64,000 nucleotides of DNA from Desulfuromonadaceae bacterium (GCA_028712075.1 JAQTQX010000003.1:186001-250000); one strand, 5' to 3'; positions 26,786 to 39,069 are shown, numbered from the stretch's first letter. Translations and numbers: made by a program. Notes: generated by a model not told the origin, from the sequence alone.

Positions 26786-28182
26786 GCAATAGCGGCTTCC
26801 TGATCTCTGCCCCCCAGAGCGGCAGCGGCAAAACGACCGTCAGTCTTGCTATCATGGCAGCGCTGGCGCGGCGGGGTGTGACTGTCGCCCCGTTCAAGTG
26901 CGGTCCAGATTTCATCGACCCGGGATATCACCGGGCGGTGACGGATACAGTTTCAATTAATCTGGATGGTTGGATGTGCCCTCCTGAATTTGTGAGTCAG
27001 ACCTTTCTGACCAATCTGACTTGTCTGACCGGTCAGGAAACAGCCGTTATTGAAGGAGTCATGGGGCTTTTTGATGGCATAGGAGCTGCCAGTAAAGATG
27101 GCAGCAGCGCCCAGATTGCTGCCATAACCGGTGCTCCGGTCGTGCTGGTTGTTAATGCCCGGGGCATGGCAGCCAGTGCTGCCGCTCTGGTTAAAGGTTT
27201 TGCCGGTTTCGATCCGGAGGTGTATCTGGCCGGCGTCATCTTCAATAATGTCGGCAGCGACAGCCATGCAGCGCTGCTCAGGGAATCTCTTGCTGCCCAT
27301 TGTCCGGAAGTTCGCTGTTTTGGCTGTATCGTCCGCGATGATGCACTGACTATTCCTTCCCGCCACCTCGGACTGGTAACCGCCGAGGATAATCCGCTGC
27401 CGGCTGACTTTATCAACCAGTTGGCGGAAATGGCAGAACACTGCCTGGATCTGGATGGATTGATTGAACTGCAAATTCTCCCCGGCCCCCCTTTGCAAGA
27501 AGGAGAGAAAAGCATATCGACACCCTTCATGAAAGGGGGTTCGGAGGGGATTTGTGTCGCCGTGGCCCGCGATGCGGCGTTCTGCTTCATGTATGAGGAC
27601 AACCTGCGCCTGTTGCGGGAAGCCGGCGCGGAACTCGCCTTCTTTTCTCCGCTGCACGATGCTGCTTTACCAGACGGTATCCACGGCATCTATCTGCCAG
27701 GAGGATATCCGGAACTGTACGCAGGACAGCTTGAAGAAAACAGTGCAATGAAGGAATCAATCCAGGCAGCAGTAGAGGCTGATTTACCGGTGTATGCGGA
27801 ATGTGGGGGATTTGTGTATCTGACCGAGGGGATTGAAGATACCGAACATCAGCAAGCAGCGGATTTTGTCGGGATTTTCCCGGTGCGCTGCCGGATGCTG
27901 CCGCACCGCAAGGCGCTTGGCTACCGGCAGGTCGAGTTGCTACGGGACTGCCTCGTCGGCAGCGGTGGATCAATCGTTCGGGGGCATGAATTTCACTACT
28001 CCGAAGCTGGCACAATGCCGGCAGGGGTCGAGCGCAGTTACCGTGTATCACGCCAGGAAATAACGCTGGGGGATGAAGGATTCCGGACTCGGAACTGCCT
28101 GGCCTCCTACATCCATCTCCATTTTGGCAGCAACCCGGAAATAGCCCAAACCTTTATCGCTGCGTGCAGAATGCACAAATAA
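26782..28182 (+). CDS. cbiA: Cobyrinate a,c-diamide synthase
   Basis: Amidates the a and c carboxyls of (hydrogeno)cobyrinate using glutamine and ATP in cobalamin synthesis. 466 residues. The N-terminal ATP-binding domain has [30 protein letters not shown] and [11 protein letters not shown]. The C-terminal glutaminase-like domain has the nucleophile in [10 protein letters not shown] and the final His region [10 protein letters not shown]. The linker at about residues 236-257 reads [21 protein letters not shown] and looks like an in-frame repeat insertion (see finding). It overlaps the TonB-like gene. Confidence 0.93.
   Translation: MSNSGFLISAPQSGSGKTTVSLAIMAALARRGVTVAPFKCGPDFIDPGYHRAVTDTVSINLDGWMCPPEFVSQTFLTNLTCLTGQETAVIEGVMGLFDGIGAASKDGSSAQIAAITGAPVVLVVNARGMAASAAALVKGFAGFDPEVYLAGVIFNNVGSDSHAALLRESLAAHCPEVRCFGCIVRDDALTIPSRHLGLVTAEDNPLPADFINQLAEMAEHCLDLDGLIELQILPGPPLQEGEKSISTPFMKGGSEGICVAVARDAAFCFMYEDNLRLLREAGAELAFFSPLHDAALPDGIHGIYLPGGYPELYAGQLEENSAMKESIQAAVEADLPVYAECGGFVYLTEGIEDTEHQQAADFVGIFPVRCRMLPHRKALGYRQVELLRDCLVGSGGSIVRGHEFHYSEAGTMPAGVERSYRVSRQEITLGDEGFRTRNCLASYIHLHFGSNPEIAQTFIAACRMHK
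27486..27550. repeat. Palindromic repeat inserted in frame within cbiA
   Basis: CCCCCTTTGCAAGAAGGAG at the left and CCCTTCATGAAAGGGGG followed by TTCGGAGGGGATTTG at the right form short inverted repeats between the two domains of CbiA. The encoded PPLQEGEK and [10 protein letters not shown] are typical of translated CCCCCTTT-type intergenic repeats seen in many genomes. Only one copy is found in this window. Confidence 0.5.
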
Positions 28183-28204
28183 ACAAAAAAAACAGATTAA
28201 TAAC

Positions 28205-28465
28205 TCGAAGAGACGGAGGGCACGGAGAAAAATCAGAGGGTTTTAGGCCAAGTCAAGCAGATTTCAAATCAAAAAAGGATTCAAAGCGGCGAGGATTGAG
28301 GCGACGAAGGCGTACAATCAGTACGTTGAGGAACCGAAAACAGGACAACGAAAGAAGGTGCTTTGATTTGGAATTGGAATAATAACTTTCATGGCTCACG
28401 AACAAGGACTTTTTGTTTTAAACGATTAAGCCTCTGATTTCTCTGTGTTCTCCGTTTCTCCGTGT
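28205..28465. repeat. Diverged family A element enclosing a family B element
   Basis: The left arm GAGACGGAGGGCACGGAGAAA (about 28210-28230) and the right arm TTTCTCTGTGTTCTCCGTTTC followed by TCCGTG (about 28438-28465) are imperfect inverted repeats of the same type as 11971-12080. Between them lies a full family B element (28256-28383). The 295 bp between cbiA and cheV hold nothing else. Confidence 0.65.
28256..28383. repeat. Family B inverted-repeat element, copy 1
   Basis: About 128 bp. The core GGCGGCGAGG-like block, GATTGAGGCGACGAAGGCG, TACAATCAGTACGTTGAGG and AACCGAAAAC recurs at 35104-35231 and, diverged, at 39070-39185. The right end TTTGATTTGGAATTGGAAT is intact; the left end is partly degraded (TTTCAAATCAAAA). 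No protein is encoded in common between copies. Confidence 0.85.
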
Positions 28466-28477
28466 TATTGTAGTCGT

Positions 28478-29377
28478 TCAGGCCCCGGCAAGAACCTCCC
28501 CTAAAATACCGACAAGCTTCGGCAGATCCGGTTTCGTCAGTACTCCGTTGATGGCCAACTTTTCCCACTTTTTTATGTTGTCGTCCGAGGCCAGGGAGCT
28601 GAACACATAGACCGGCAGCCTGGACAGCGCTTCTTGCCCCCTGATCAGCGTCACCAGATGGAGCCCGTCCATCTGCGGCATCTCTATGTCGGTGATAACG
28701 GCGTCTATATCAAAGGTGCCATTAGCCAGTGTGCGTTCTATGTAGTCCCACGCTTCCTGGCCGTTGGTGGCTTCTTCAACCGTATAATTTGCACCACGCA
28801 GCGACGAGCAGATCTGCAGCCTGATAAAGGAGGAATCATCCGCAACCAGAATTTTCCGACCGGTGCCGTCATGGGCGCTCAGTTCCTCGGCGTTCAGCGC
28901 TATCACGGCACCTTCCTGAAACATCTCGGCAATGATCCGCTCGAAATCGAGTATCAGAATTATGCGGTTTTCCATTTTGACAAGGCCGGTGATATATGAC
29001 CCGCCCGCTAATTTATGAGGTGCCTCAATCTGCTCCCACGACAACCGATAGATGCGGGACACCGAGTTGACCAGAACTCCGATGACCACGCGGTTGAACT
29101 CCAGCACCACAATCCGGTCAGGCGCCTTGCCCGGATACAGCCCAAGAATTTGGCAGAGATCAATTACCGGGAGCACCTTGTCGCGCAGAGTCATCATGCC
29201 AGCTACGAATGGCGATGCATTGACAACCGAGCGCAATTCCGGCTTCTGGATGATCTCACGGACCTTTGCTACGTTGACCCCGTAAAACAGCGGAGATTCT
29301 CCGTCATTGATACAAAATTCAACGATTTCAAGCTCGTTGGTACCGCTTTCCAGTAGGATGCCGTTCTTTTCCGCCAT
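28478..29377 (-). CDS. cheV: Chemotaxis protein CheV (CheW plus receiver domain)
   Basis: 299 residues. The N-terminal CheW domain (about 15-160) shows LEIVEFCIN, YGVNVAKVREIIQ, VNASPFVAGMMTLRDKVLPVIDL and a final LILDFERI. The C-terminal receiver domain (about 175-297) has KILVADDSSFIRLQI, the phospho-acceptor Asp in AVITDIEMPQMDG and the conserved Lys in GVLTKPDLPKL. CheV couples receptors to CheA and is tuned by phosphorylation. No other chemotaxis gene is adjacent, so it is an orphan copy. AGGTGA precedes the ATG. Confidence 0.95.
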   Translation of the reverse strand: MAEKNGILLESGTNELEIVEFCINDGESPLFYGVNVAKVREIIQKPELRSVVNASPFVAGMMTLRDKVLPVIDLCQILGLYPGKAPDRIVVLEFNRVVIGVLVNSVSRIYRLSWEQIEAPHKLAGGSYITGLVKMENRIILILDFERIIAEMFQEGAVIALNAEELSAHDGTGRKILVADDSSFIRLQICSSLRGANYTVEEATNGQEAWDYIERTLANGTFDIDAVITDIEMPQMDGLHLVTLIRGQEALSRLPVYVFSSLASDDNIKKWEKLAINGVLTKPDLPKLVGILGEVLAGA

Positions 29378-29547
29378 GTGATCACCTGTCCCTTGCGAAT
29401 TATCAGAGATTGAAATGGATGCGGCACTACAACCGGGCCAGCTTATTAATCAGTGTCTGAATCGTAAACGGCGTGGTCATGAGAAGCCCTGTGTAGAGAC
29501 ACCGCACTTATATCAGGGAGACATTAATTGTCAACCGGTCAACGCCT

Positions 29548-30276
29548 TCACCCGTCAACGCCCGGTATTATCATGGGGCGCTGCAGCCGCTTGTAGTAAA
29601 AATTCTGCCCGTACAGCACGGCAACCGGATTGTGTCCGGTGACGCGATCCTTGACCACCAATGTTGTCACCGGAGCTTTGGAGTGCTTGTTGAACAGCAT
29701 ATCGTGGCCAACACAGAGACCGACAATGATATTCATGTCGGTCCCCATCCGGTTGCAGATTTCCGCCTGCGCAATCGGATTGCAGGCCGGCTCAAAAGTG
29801 CCCGGTCTGACCTTGTCAGATTCCTCAAGTCCCAGCTCCATTTTGTCGATGCTGCCGGCCTTGCAGCAGACGCTGACCGGTTCAAATCCCTGGGCAGCGA
29901 GGATTTTCGTCAGTCGCTCCGACTCGTCCAGCAGTCCGATACAGGTTGCCATACCGATTTTTTTGTATCCCATCAGCTTGGCAAAGGCAATGGTATCTTC
30001 TACCCTCGTCCAGCGGGCATTGACGGCATCACTCCCCGGCATCGGCTGGTAGCAGAGCCCTTCAACCCGTGCGGCGACAAAGGCAATTTTGGCATCTTCA
30101 CTGTCCCCCCGATACTCGTTAAACGATTCCTGCACCACCTCTTCATAGGCGTCGGACGGGCAGTTGCCCGGTTTGGGAGGAGCCTGGGCAGGATCACCGC
30201 TCCAGCAATTGGTGGTGCCTCGGTTCTGCCATACTGAACTGCATTTCGCACAGGTGACATCTTTCTGGTCTGACAT
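29548..30276 (-). CDS. DUF1847 family cysteine-rich protein
   Basis: 242 residues with many conserved Cys: CAKCSSVWC-like start (VTCAKCSS), a second pair about residues 25-40 (NCW...GNCP), ATCIGLLDES, VSVCCKAGSID, FEPACNPIAQAEICN and IVGLCVGHDMLF. This pattern is that of DUF1847, proteins probably binding a metal or iron-sulphur centre; function is unknown. GGGAGG precedes the ATG. It lies 20 bp after the HDOD gene, so they are likely co-transcribed. Confidence 0.85.
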   Translation of the reverse strand: MSDQKDVTCAKCSSVWQNRGTTNCWSGDPAQAPPKPGNCPSDAYEEVVQESFNEYRGDSEDAKIAFVAARVEGLCYQPMPGSDAVNARWTRVEDTIAFAKLMGYKKIGMATCIGLLDESERLTKILAAQGFEPVSVCCKAGSIDKMELGLEESDKVRPGTFEPACNPIAQAEICNRMGTDMNIIVGLCVGHDMLFNKHSKAPVTTLVVKDRVTGHNPVAVLYGQNFYYKRLQRPMIIPGVDG

Positions 30277-30295
30277 GAAGTACCTCCCGGGATGA

Positions 30296-31198
30296 TTATG
30301 TGACGGTCATGGTATTGAACAGCAAATTCACTTCCTTGCAGACAGAGCCATATACCTCATCCAGATCATCTAGAAACCGGATCAGGCTTACGGACGTAAG
30401 ATCAGGGGCAAACTCGCTCAAAACCCGCCATGCGTTTTCTTCTGACCGCCCCGGAGCGCCGACCTGGGCAATTCCCTCAAGCGTACTGCGTGACAGGCAG
30501 TAATAATCTGCCAAAGAGACGATAGCGGTCAAAAATGGATCTTCGGTGGCCAGTTCGGAAAAATGGTGGTGGGAAATGATATCGCAGTATTCGGAAGGGA
30601 AGTGCCAGCGCTGCGCCAGGCAGAGGCCGACTTCGCAGTGGGTGGTGCCGAAGTATTCATACTCGGCCTCATGGGTGGTACAATTCGTGTTCTTGATGGT
30701 CTCCAACATTTCCCCGTATTCATCCTTGCAGTAGTGCCCCAGAAAAACCTTCCCGATATCAAGAACGATCCCGACCAGATGCGCTTTCTCAAGGTCAGGA
30801 AAGCCCCCCAGCTGGCCGATATAACGGGACAGGGCCCCGACACTGAACGAGTGGATCCAGAACATCTTCATATCGAAGGGCTGCTCCTTTTTTTTGAATC
30901 CCTCGACAAAATAGCTGGTCAGGATCATTTCGCGCATGCTTTTGAAGCCGATCAGCATCAAGGCGCGCTTGACTGAAAGAATCGGATTTCTGGTGCGGTA
31001 CAGCGGGGAGTTGACAACCCTGATGACCCGAGCGGCAAGTACCTGATCAACCAGCATCAGATCTGCAATTTCATCCGGAGCCGAGTTCTGATCGTCAAGC
31101 AGGGCAACAACTTTGGATACGATTGCGGGAATAGTGGGAAGATCGCATATATCCTTAAAAAGACGTCGGGCTTTTATCATCATGGCAACTTTATCCAT
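30296..31198 (-). CDS. HDOD-domain signalling protein
   Basis: 300 residues, almost entirely one HDOD domain (catalytically degenerate HD relative used in signalling). Key segments are LPTIPAIVSKVVALLDD, LVLADQ-like LMLVDQVLAARVIRVVNSP, YRTRNPILSVKRALMLIGF, then an H-rich helical part with EYFGTTHCEVGLCLAQRW and ISHHHFSE. The ATG at 31198 overlaps by one base the stop codon of a ligA remnant and uses AAGGAG inside that remnant. This indicates that an intact ligA once preceded it and was translationally coupled to it. Confidence 0.9.
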   Translation of the reverse strand: MDKVAMMIKARRLFKDICDLPTIPAIVSKVVALLDDQNSAPDEIADLMLVDQVLAARVIRVVNSPLYRTRNPILSVKRALMLIGFKSMREMILTSYFVEGFKKKEQPFDMKMFWIHSFSVGALSRYIGQLGGFPDLEKAHLVGIVLDIGKVFLGHYCKDEYGEMLETIKNTNCTTHEAEYEYFGTTHCEVGLCLAQRWHFPSEYCDIISHHHFSELATEDPFLTAIVSLADYYCLSRSTLEGIAQVGAPGRSEENAWRVLSEFAPDLTSVSLIRFLDDLDEVYGSVCKEVNLLFNTMTVT

Positions 31199-31413
31199 CA
31201 AGTCTCCTTTCGGTCGGGCGCAAGCAGTTCCAAAAATGCATCCTCCCCCAGAACAGTGACGCCAAGCTCCCCGGCTTTGGCGCGTTTGCTGCCCGCCTCA
31301 TCACCCGCCACGACATAATCAGTCTTTCGAGACACGGATCCTACCACATTGCCCCCCTGGCTCTCCACAAGTTTTCTGGCATCACCGCGACTGAAACGGG
31401 TCAGTGTCCCGGC
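31198..31413 (-). pseudogene. ligA: Remnant of a native ligA: C-terminal BRCT domain only
   Basis: An open frame of about 70 codons with no start reads [18 protein letters not shown], then [39 protein letters not shown] and ends LLAPDRKET. This is the end of a bacterial LigA BRCT domain (compare the family pattern GTL..R.eA...E..GGKV..[12 protein letters not shown]). Nothing upstream continues it: at about 31414-31418 the sequence becomes the 3-prime end of the SWIM-finger gene in another frame. Base composition is like the core chromosome, unlike the adjoining block. Confidence 0.82.
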
Positions 31414-31415
31414 TT

Positions 31416-31748
31416 CTAAAAACGAATACTTTTTGAAAGTCGTTTTTTTGCTTCAGCAAGTTTGCGCTTTGCATTGTCAAATTGGTATTCAGCAAACTTA
31501 AATTCATTTAAAGCAATTTCTAAATCAGTACCTGATAACCAACTGATTACAGTTTCCACATCATGAATATTTTCACTAACCAGGCCATCAGTTGTCCCAC
31601 CAAGGATATTAAGGCGGTGCTTGCAGTACTGACCATTTTCTCCCGCCGGGCAGGTACAGTATGCAGTCAGATTGTTATTATTTTTTTGAAAGGAAACTTT
31701 ATAAGGCTCTTGTGCCGAACCTTGCACAAAAAATACTCGCTCTTCCAT
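31416..31748 (-). CDS. Small SWIM-type zinc-finger protein
   Basis: 110 residues. The pattern [14 protein letters not shown] near residues 31-44 fits the SWIM zinc-finger (CxCxnCxH), a nucleic-acid or protein-binding module. The C-terminal third is a charged helix ([20 protein letters not shown]). The stop lies exactly at the junction with the ligA remnant. It is the last gene of an AT-rich block (SWIM, orphan, ligA), all on the minus strand. I see no link with a SWIM-family ATPase. Confidence 0.72.
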   Translation of the reverse strand: MEERVFFVQGSAQEPYKVSFQKNNNNLTAYCTCPAGENGQYCKHRLNILGGTTDGLVSENIHDVETVISWLSGTDLEIALNEFKFAEYQFDNAKRKLAEAKKRLSKSIRF

Positions 31749-31760
31749 AACAACCCCCGC

Positions 31761-34500
<2,740 letters not shown>

Positions 34501-34516
34501 TCAATCTCAAAAAAAT

Positions 34517-34777
34517 CTACTTCAATCCTTTGTACACCTCATCATCATTACGCTTACCAACAACAATCACCCTCAATACTTCCTCAGAGACATCGTACAC
34601 AATTCGGTACTCACCGATATCGCACCTCAAAAACGGATACCCCTTTAGTTCTTTGGTGTCATTTGGGCGAGGGTCAGTCAAAAGCGAAAAAATCTTCTTT
34701 ACCACTTGGTGGAACTGTTTTGGCGGGAGGATATCCAAAAATTTACCGGATTCTCTACTAAGCTGGAGTTTCAACAT
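34517..34777 (-). CDS. RelE/ParE-family toxin
   Basis: 86 residues with the compact RelE fold pattern: FHQVVKKIFSLLTDPRPNDTKELKG, YPFLRCDIGEYRIVYDVSEE and LRVIVVGKRNDDEVY. The GEYRIVYDV line and basic residues near the C-terminus are typical of ribosome-dependent mRNA interferases. The ATG lies 20 bases inside the antitoxin gene end with AAGGA upstream, so the two are translationally coupled. The catalytic set of this family varies, so activity cannot be claimed from sequence. Confidence 0.85.
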   Translation of the reverse strand: MLKLQLSRESGKFLDILPPKQFHQVVKKIFSLLTDPRPNDTKELKGYPFLRCDIGEYRIVYDVSEEVLRVIVVGKRNDDEVYKGLK

Positions 34778-35018
34778 TCAGCTTTCCTTCCAGAAGGTTT
34801 TTCACCTCATCATCTTCCATAAACCCACCTGCAAGTGCCTTGACGGCACGTTCTCCCCAGTAACTGTCATCAAGCTTTGCCAGTCGATGGTACTCCTCAA
34901 AAGAGAGAATAACCGCTACCGGTCTTCCCTGCTTCTCAACTGTTACAGGCTCTGTACGGGTTATATCCAATATCTGTCCAAAATGATTTTTAACCTCTGT
35001 CGCTGCGGAACATCTCAT
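34758..35018 (-). CDS. Phd/YefM-family antitoxin
   Basis: 86 residues: CSAATEVKNHFGQILDITRT, PVTVEKQGRPVAVILSFEEY and HRLAKLDD form the Phd/YefM DNA-binding fold; the remaining residues, ending LLEGKLNVETPA, would wrap the toxin. It should neutralise the RelE-type toxin and repress its own promoter. AGGTGG precedes the ATG, and a short palindrome lies about 20 bp upstream. Confidence 0.87.
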   Translation of the reverse strand: MRCSAATEVKNHFGQILDITRTEPVTVEKQGRPVAVILSFEEYHRLAKLDDSYWGERAVKALAGGFMEDDEVKNLLEGKLNVETPA

Positions 35019-35033
35019 AAAACCACCTATTTC

Positions 35034-35056
35034 GGTTAATTTAGCTAATTTGGTTA
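35034..35056. promoter_or_regulatory. Possible autoregulatory operator of the toxin-antitoxin pair
   Basis: Upstream of the antitoxin start, GGTTAATTTAGCTAATTTGG contains the perfect palindrome TTAGCTAA within a longer imperfect one. Phd/YefM antitoxins bind palindromes at this place, so this is a likely operator; binding is inferred. Confidence 0.4.
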
Positions 35057-35103
35057 TGATGTAGCATATTTGCCGAAAACCATCAACACATTTTTGAGTG
35101 GCT

Positions 35104-35231
35104 TATTCCAATTGTAAATCAAAGATGGATTCAAGGCGGCGAGGATTGAGGCGACGAAAGCGTACAATCAGTACGTTGAGGAGCCGAAGACAAGCGAACA
35201 AAGAAGACATTTTTGATTTGGAATTGGAATT
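35104..35231. repeat. Family B inverted-repeat element, copy 2
   Basis: The best-preserved copy. ATTCCAATTGTAAATCAAA at the left and TTTGATTTGGAATTGGAAT at the right are nearly perfect terminal inverted repeats of 19 bases (two mismatches). The inner core matches copy 1 closely. It lies in the 380-bp space between the toxin-antitoxin pair and the HD gene; I see nothing else there apart from the operator. Confidence 0.88.
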
Positions 35232-35400
35232 ACTCAGAGATATTTTGCCTCACTCATAACAGTTAGAGTATTCATTTAGACAGTGTCAATCCTGAAGGGC
35301 ACTTGTGGGATGCTATTTGACCGGGGGAGAATGTCATGCTATGTAACTAAAACTCTGCAAAACCAGCACAATTTCAATCTGGACGAAGGCGCTCAACGGA

Positions 35401-36177
35401 ATGGAACAATCCCACCTCGACACTCTCATCCACTGGTTCGACCGTTATGTCGAACCATTTCTGACTACTGACGAAGAAGGCAAAAATAATATCCAGCTTA
35501 AAATCGAGCACACCGGCAAAGTGTGCGAGGCGATGGCTCTGCTCTGCGAGGGGGAACACCTTTCTCCAGGGGAATCCCGCATCGCCTCCGCCATTGCCCT
35601 GCTGCACGACGTCGGACGTTTTCCCCAGTATCGGCGCTGGCGCACCTTTCGCGACAGCGATTCGGACAACCATGCCCGACTGGCAATTGATGTCATCAGG
35701 GAGGAGCGCATACTCGCCGGCAGCGATCAGGCAGAACAGCTGATGATTGAAGAGGCAATCCGTTTTCACAATCTGCTCACGCCACCTGCTGCGGTAAAAT
35801 CACCGACGAGAACATTTATCAATCTGATCCGAGATGCCGACAAAATCGATATCTGGCGCGTATTTACCGAACTACTGGCGCAACCGCCCAAGCAGCGCGC
35901 TTCAGCGGCGACTCTCGGTATGCCCGACCGTCCCGATTCGGTTTCTGAAAACTGTGTTGCCGCGCTTGATTCTGGAATTGTTGTCCACCTCGATACCGTT
36001 TCCTGCGTCAATGATTTCATTGTGCTGCAGATATCATGGGTCTACGATCTTACCAGCAGCACCTCCCGGAAAATTCTGCTCTCTCGCGGCTATATTCCGG
36101 AACTGGCGAGCTACCTCCCGAAGCGTGATGATGTTCGCAGAGCTGTGTCAAAAGCACTTGGCGTGCTTTCAGCTTGA
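35401..36177 (+). CDS. HD-domain phosphohydrolase
   Basis: 258 residues. The metal-binding pattern is H in IEHTGKVCEA, the HD pair in ALLHDVGRFPQYRRW, His in SDNHARLAIDVI and Asp in IRDADKIDIW, so the HD site appears complete. Such proteins hydrolyse phosphate esters of nucleotides or signalling molecules; the substrate is unknown. The ribosome-binding site is weak. It lies 56 bp upstream of the Lon-like protease gene on the same strand. Confidence 0.85.
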   Translation: MEQSHLDTLIHWFDRYVEPFLTTDEEGKNNIQLKIEHTGKVCEAMALLCEGEHLSPGESRIASAIALLHDVGRFPQYRRWRTFRDSDSDNHARLAIDVIREERILAGSDQAEQLMIEEAIRFHNLLTPPAAVKSPTRTFINLIRDADKIDIWRVFTELLAQPPKQRASAATLGMPDRPDSVSENCVAALDSGIVVHLDTVSCVNDFIVLQISWVYDLTSSTSRKILLSRGYIPELASYLPKRDDVRRAVSKALGVLSA

Positions 36178-36233
36178 CTTATTCGCGTCCACTTCACACA
36201 ATACCGGTCTGAATTTTTCCAAAGGAGCCCGTA

Positions 36234-38663
36234 ATGTCAGAACTTTGCCGTATTCCCGTCGATAAGCTGCGCTGGAGTTGCGACCCGGATCTGTTTGACT
36301 TTGAGACGACCGCAGAACTTCCCGACTTCACCGGTGCCATTGGCCAGATGCGCGCTCTGCGCTCGATTGACTTCGGCCTTGGTGTGGATGGCCCCGGCTT
36401 TAACCTGTACATATCAGGCGAAACCGGCACCGGCCGCACTACCACCATCGCCAATATTCTCAAAAAACGCGCCCAGTCGGAGCCACAGCCCAATGACTGG
36501 GTATATGTCAATAATTTCAAGGATGCCAATTCTGCCATCTCGCTTGATCTTCCCGCCGGGAAGGGGTGCGAACTTGCCGCAGACATGAAAAAATTGATTG
36601 AAGCATTTCGCAAAGACATCCCGAAGGCGTTGGAGAGCAATGAATACACGAGCAGGCGTGCAGAACTGCTGGAAAATTATCAATCAACGACAAACAATCT
36701 TTTTCAGGAGTTAGAGAAGAAGGCGGAAACACTCAGCTTTTCACTGCAGAGAACCGTTTCCGGCCTGGTGATCGTTCCCCAGAAAGCGGGGCGCAATTAT
36801 ACGCAGGAAGAGTACGACGCCCTTACTGACAAGAAACGCCTGAAGCTGGAAAAACAGGGTAAAGAATTGACTGAACGGCTTAATGACGTACTGAATCAGG
36901 TACGTGAGCAGGATAAGATAACCAAAGACGCACTGGCAGAGGCCGACCGTGCGCTCGGAATGTCCTGTCTCGGACACCGGCTTGATCCATTGAGAGAAAA
37001 ATATGCCGAACGTGAAAAGGTCATCGCGTATCTGGACTCTGTTCAGGAAGATATCGTAAATACACTTGATGATTTTAAGCCGCAATCCACTCAGCCGCAG
37101 ATCCCCGGCATCAAGATGCCTCGTCAGGAGCCGTCTTTCGAGCGGTATCAGATCAACGTACTGGTCAACAACAAGGATACCGACGGCGCACCGGTGGTGT
37201 TCGAATCAAACCCGACCTACAACAACCTGTTCGGGAGAATTGAACATGTCGTGCAGTACGGCGGAATGGCGGTAACTGATTTCACCATGATCAGCGCCGG
37301 TGCGCTGCATCGGGCCAACGGCGGGTACCTGGTGATCGACGCCCGAGAAGTACTGATCAACCCCTTTGTCTGGGACTCTCTGAAGCGCTGTATACGTAAC
37401 AATGAGATCAGAATCGACGATGTCCTCGAGCAGTACCGGTTCATGACCATGGTGTCGCTCAAACCGGAGCCGGTGCAGATGCGTGCCAAGATTGTGCTGA
37501 TCGGCACTCCTGATATTTATTACCTCTTGTTTCATCTTGACCCCGATTACCGCAAATTTTTTAAGGTAAAAGCCGAATTTGACCGCCGTATCGCCCGCAC
37601 TCCGGAAATTCTGCACGACTATTCACTGTTTGTTGCCAGCCACTGTCGCTCTGAAGGGTTGCTACCGTTCCACAAGAGCGGCGTTGCGGCACTAATGGAG
37701 CATGCCGCACGCATGGCTGATGATCAGGACAAACTTTCGTCACAATTTATGGAGCTCTCCGACCTGATCCGTGAAATCAGTTTTTGGGCCAGCAAGGCCG
37801 GGCGTACTATCATTAACGATGATGATGTCCGTACCGCTATCGGGGAAAACCTGTACCGCATCAACCGCATTGAAGAACGGATGCAGGAGCTGTACGAAGA
37901 TGGCACCATCATGGTTGATACCTCAGGTGCTGTTGCCGGTCAGATTAACGGCCTTTCGGTCATCGGCCTCGGCGATCATACCTTTGGCCGGCCAACGCGT
38001 ATCACCGCAACTGTGTATGCCGGACAGGCGGGAATGGTTAACATCGAGCGCGAGGTGAAACTTTCGGGGCCGATTCATGACAAAGGAGTACTGATTTTGA
38101 CCGGCTATCTGGGGGGGACCTTTGCTGCCGATCGTCCGCTCTCGCTGTCGGCTTCCATCTGTTTCGAACAGTCCTACGATGGCATCGAAGGGGACAGCGC
38201 TTCATCGACCGAGTTATATGCGCTGCTGTCAGCTTTGTCAGGGGTTGCGATCAAACAGGGAATTGCGGTGACCGGCAGTGTTAACCAGCGCGGCAAAGTT
38301 CAGGCAATTGGCGGCGTCAATTACAAAATTGAGGGATTCTTTGCTGTCTGCCGTGCCCAGGGGCTCACCGGCGAACAGGGAGTTATGATTCCAAAGTCAA
38401 ACGAACGTCATCTCATGCTGCACGAAGAGGTTATCCAGGCGGTACAGACAGGTCAGTTCCATATCTGGAGTGTTGAAACCATCGAGCAGGGTATCGAAAT
38501 TCTTACGGGAACCGAGGCGGGACAACGGGGTAAAAACGGAAAGTATCCCAAAGGGACTGTTTATCAGCTGGTAGATGCCCGGCTTCAGGACATGGCAGAC
38601 CGGTTAAAGGAACAAAAGGAAAAGCCGAAACCTAAAAAGCGGCCGGCTTCAAAAAAAGCATAG
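36234..38663 (+). CDS. Lon-related ATP-dependent protease (AAA_32 family)
   Basis: 809 residues. The AAA part has the P-loop SGETGTGRTTTIAN, with the GTGR form usual in this Lon-related family, followed by a long coiled-coil insert (about residues 130-290). The C-terminal S16 protease domain carries the catalytic Ser in EGDSASSTELYALLSAL and the Lys in GVNYKIEGFFAVCR. It is soluble, unlike archaeal membrane LonB. It probably degrades regulatory or damaged proteins. AAGGAG precedes the ATG. The tail is Lys/Pro rich (EKPKPKKRPASKKA). Confidence 0.92.
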   Translation: MSELCRIPVDKLRWSCDPDLFDFETTAELPDFTGAIGQMRALRSIDFGLGVDGPGFNLYISGETGTGRTTTIANILKKRAQSEPQPNDWVYVNNFKDANSAISLDLPAGKGCELAADMKKLIEAFRKDIPKALESNEYTSRRAELLENYQSTTNNLFQELEKKAETLSFSLQRTVSGLVIVPQKAGRNYTQEEYDALTDKKRLKLEKQGKELTERLNDVLNQVREQDKITKDALAEADRALGMSCLGHRLDPLREKYAEREKVIAYLDSVQEDIVNTLDDFKPQSTQPQIPGIKMPRQEPSFERYQINVLVNNKDTDGAPVVFESNPTYNNLFGRIEHVVQYGGMAVTDFTMISAGALHRANGGYLVIDAREVLINPFVWDSLKRCIRNNEIRIDDVLEQYRFMTMVSLKPEPVQMRAKIVLIGTPDIYYLLFHLDPDYRKFFKVKAEFDRRIARTPEILHDYSLFVASHCRSEGLLPFHKSGVAALMEHAARMADDQDKLSSQFMELSDLIREISFWASKAGRTIINDDDVRTAIGENLYRINRIEERMQELYEDGTIMVDTSGAVAGQINGLSVIGLGDHTFGRPTRITATVYAGQAGMVNIEREVKLSGPIHDKGVLILTGYLGGTFAADRPLSLSASICFEQSYDGIEGDSASSTELYALLSALSGVAIKQGIAVTGSVNQRGKVQAIGGVNYKIEGFFAVCRAQGLTGEQGVMIPKSNERHLMLHEEVIQAVQTGQFHIWSVETIEQGIEILTGTEAGQRGKNGKYPKGTVYQLVDARLQDMADRLKEQKEKPKPKKRPASKKA

Positions 38664-38752
38664 AGCATAAAGCTGTTGAGTGATGTCGCTACAACTGAAA
38701 CGTGGCTGGTGGCTGCTCTCATATCGCCACCGCCTGGAATCGAGCAGTGCCA

Positions 38753-38932
38753 TCATACACAGTCGGTTCGCCAGAGGCACTCCTCCTGCCCGCATTCTGA
38801 CGCCTTACCTGTTTCAAAACAGATTTCGTTACCTTCGGCAAGCTGAATTGCACGCACGATCTCAGCCTTTTTCATTTTTCCAGCCTTGATGCCGTGTTCC
38901 TTTGCAATTTCCTTGATCTGTTCCAGTTTCAT
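38753..38932 (-). CDS. Small Rho-N/SAP-like protein
   Basis: 59 residues from the ATG at 38932, eight bases after GGGAG; an upstream TTG is less likely. The N-terminal 30 residues (MKLEQIKEIAKEHGIKAGKM, then KKAEIVRAIQLAEGN) are a Rho-N/SAP-type helix-turn-helix of the kind that binds nucleic acid. The rest carries three Cys (CFETGKASECGQEECLWRTDC) and may hold a metal. It stands alone between convergent neighbours. Confidence 0.75.
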   Translation of the reverse strand: MKLEQIKEIAKEHGIKAGKMKKAEIVRAIQLAEGNEICFETGKASECGQEECLWRTDCV

Positions 38933-39069
38933 TTCCAAGCTCCCTCATATAGTGATGTATACAAACTGACAGATACCTTTTACCGTATCATTTAGCGTAG
39001 TCAAGTCACCGGGCAAAAAAAGAGACGGATACTCTCCGCCTCATGAATAGACTATGTCATCTGCACATT

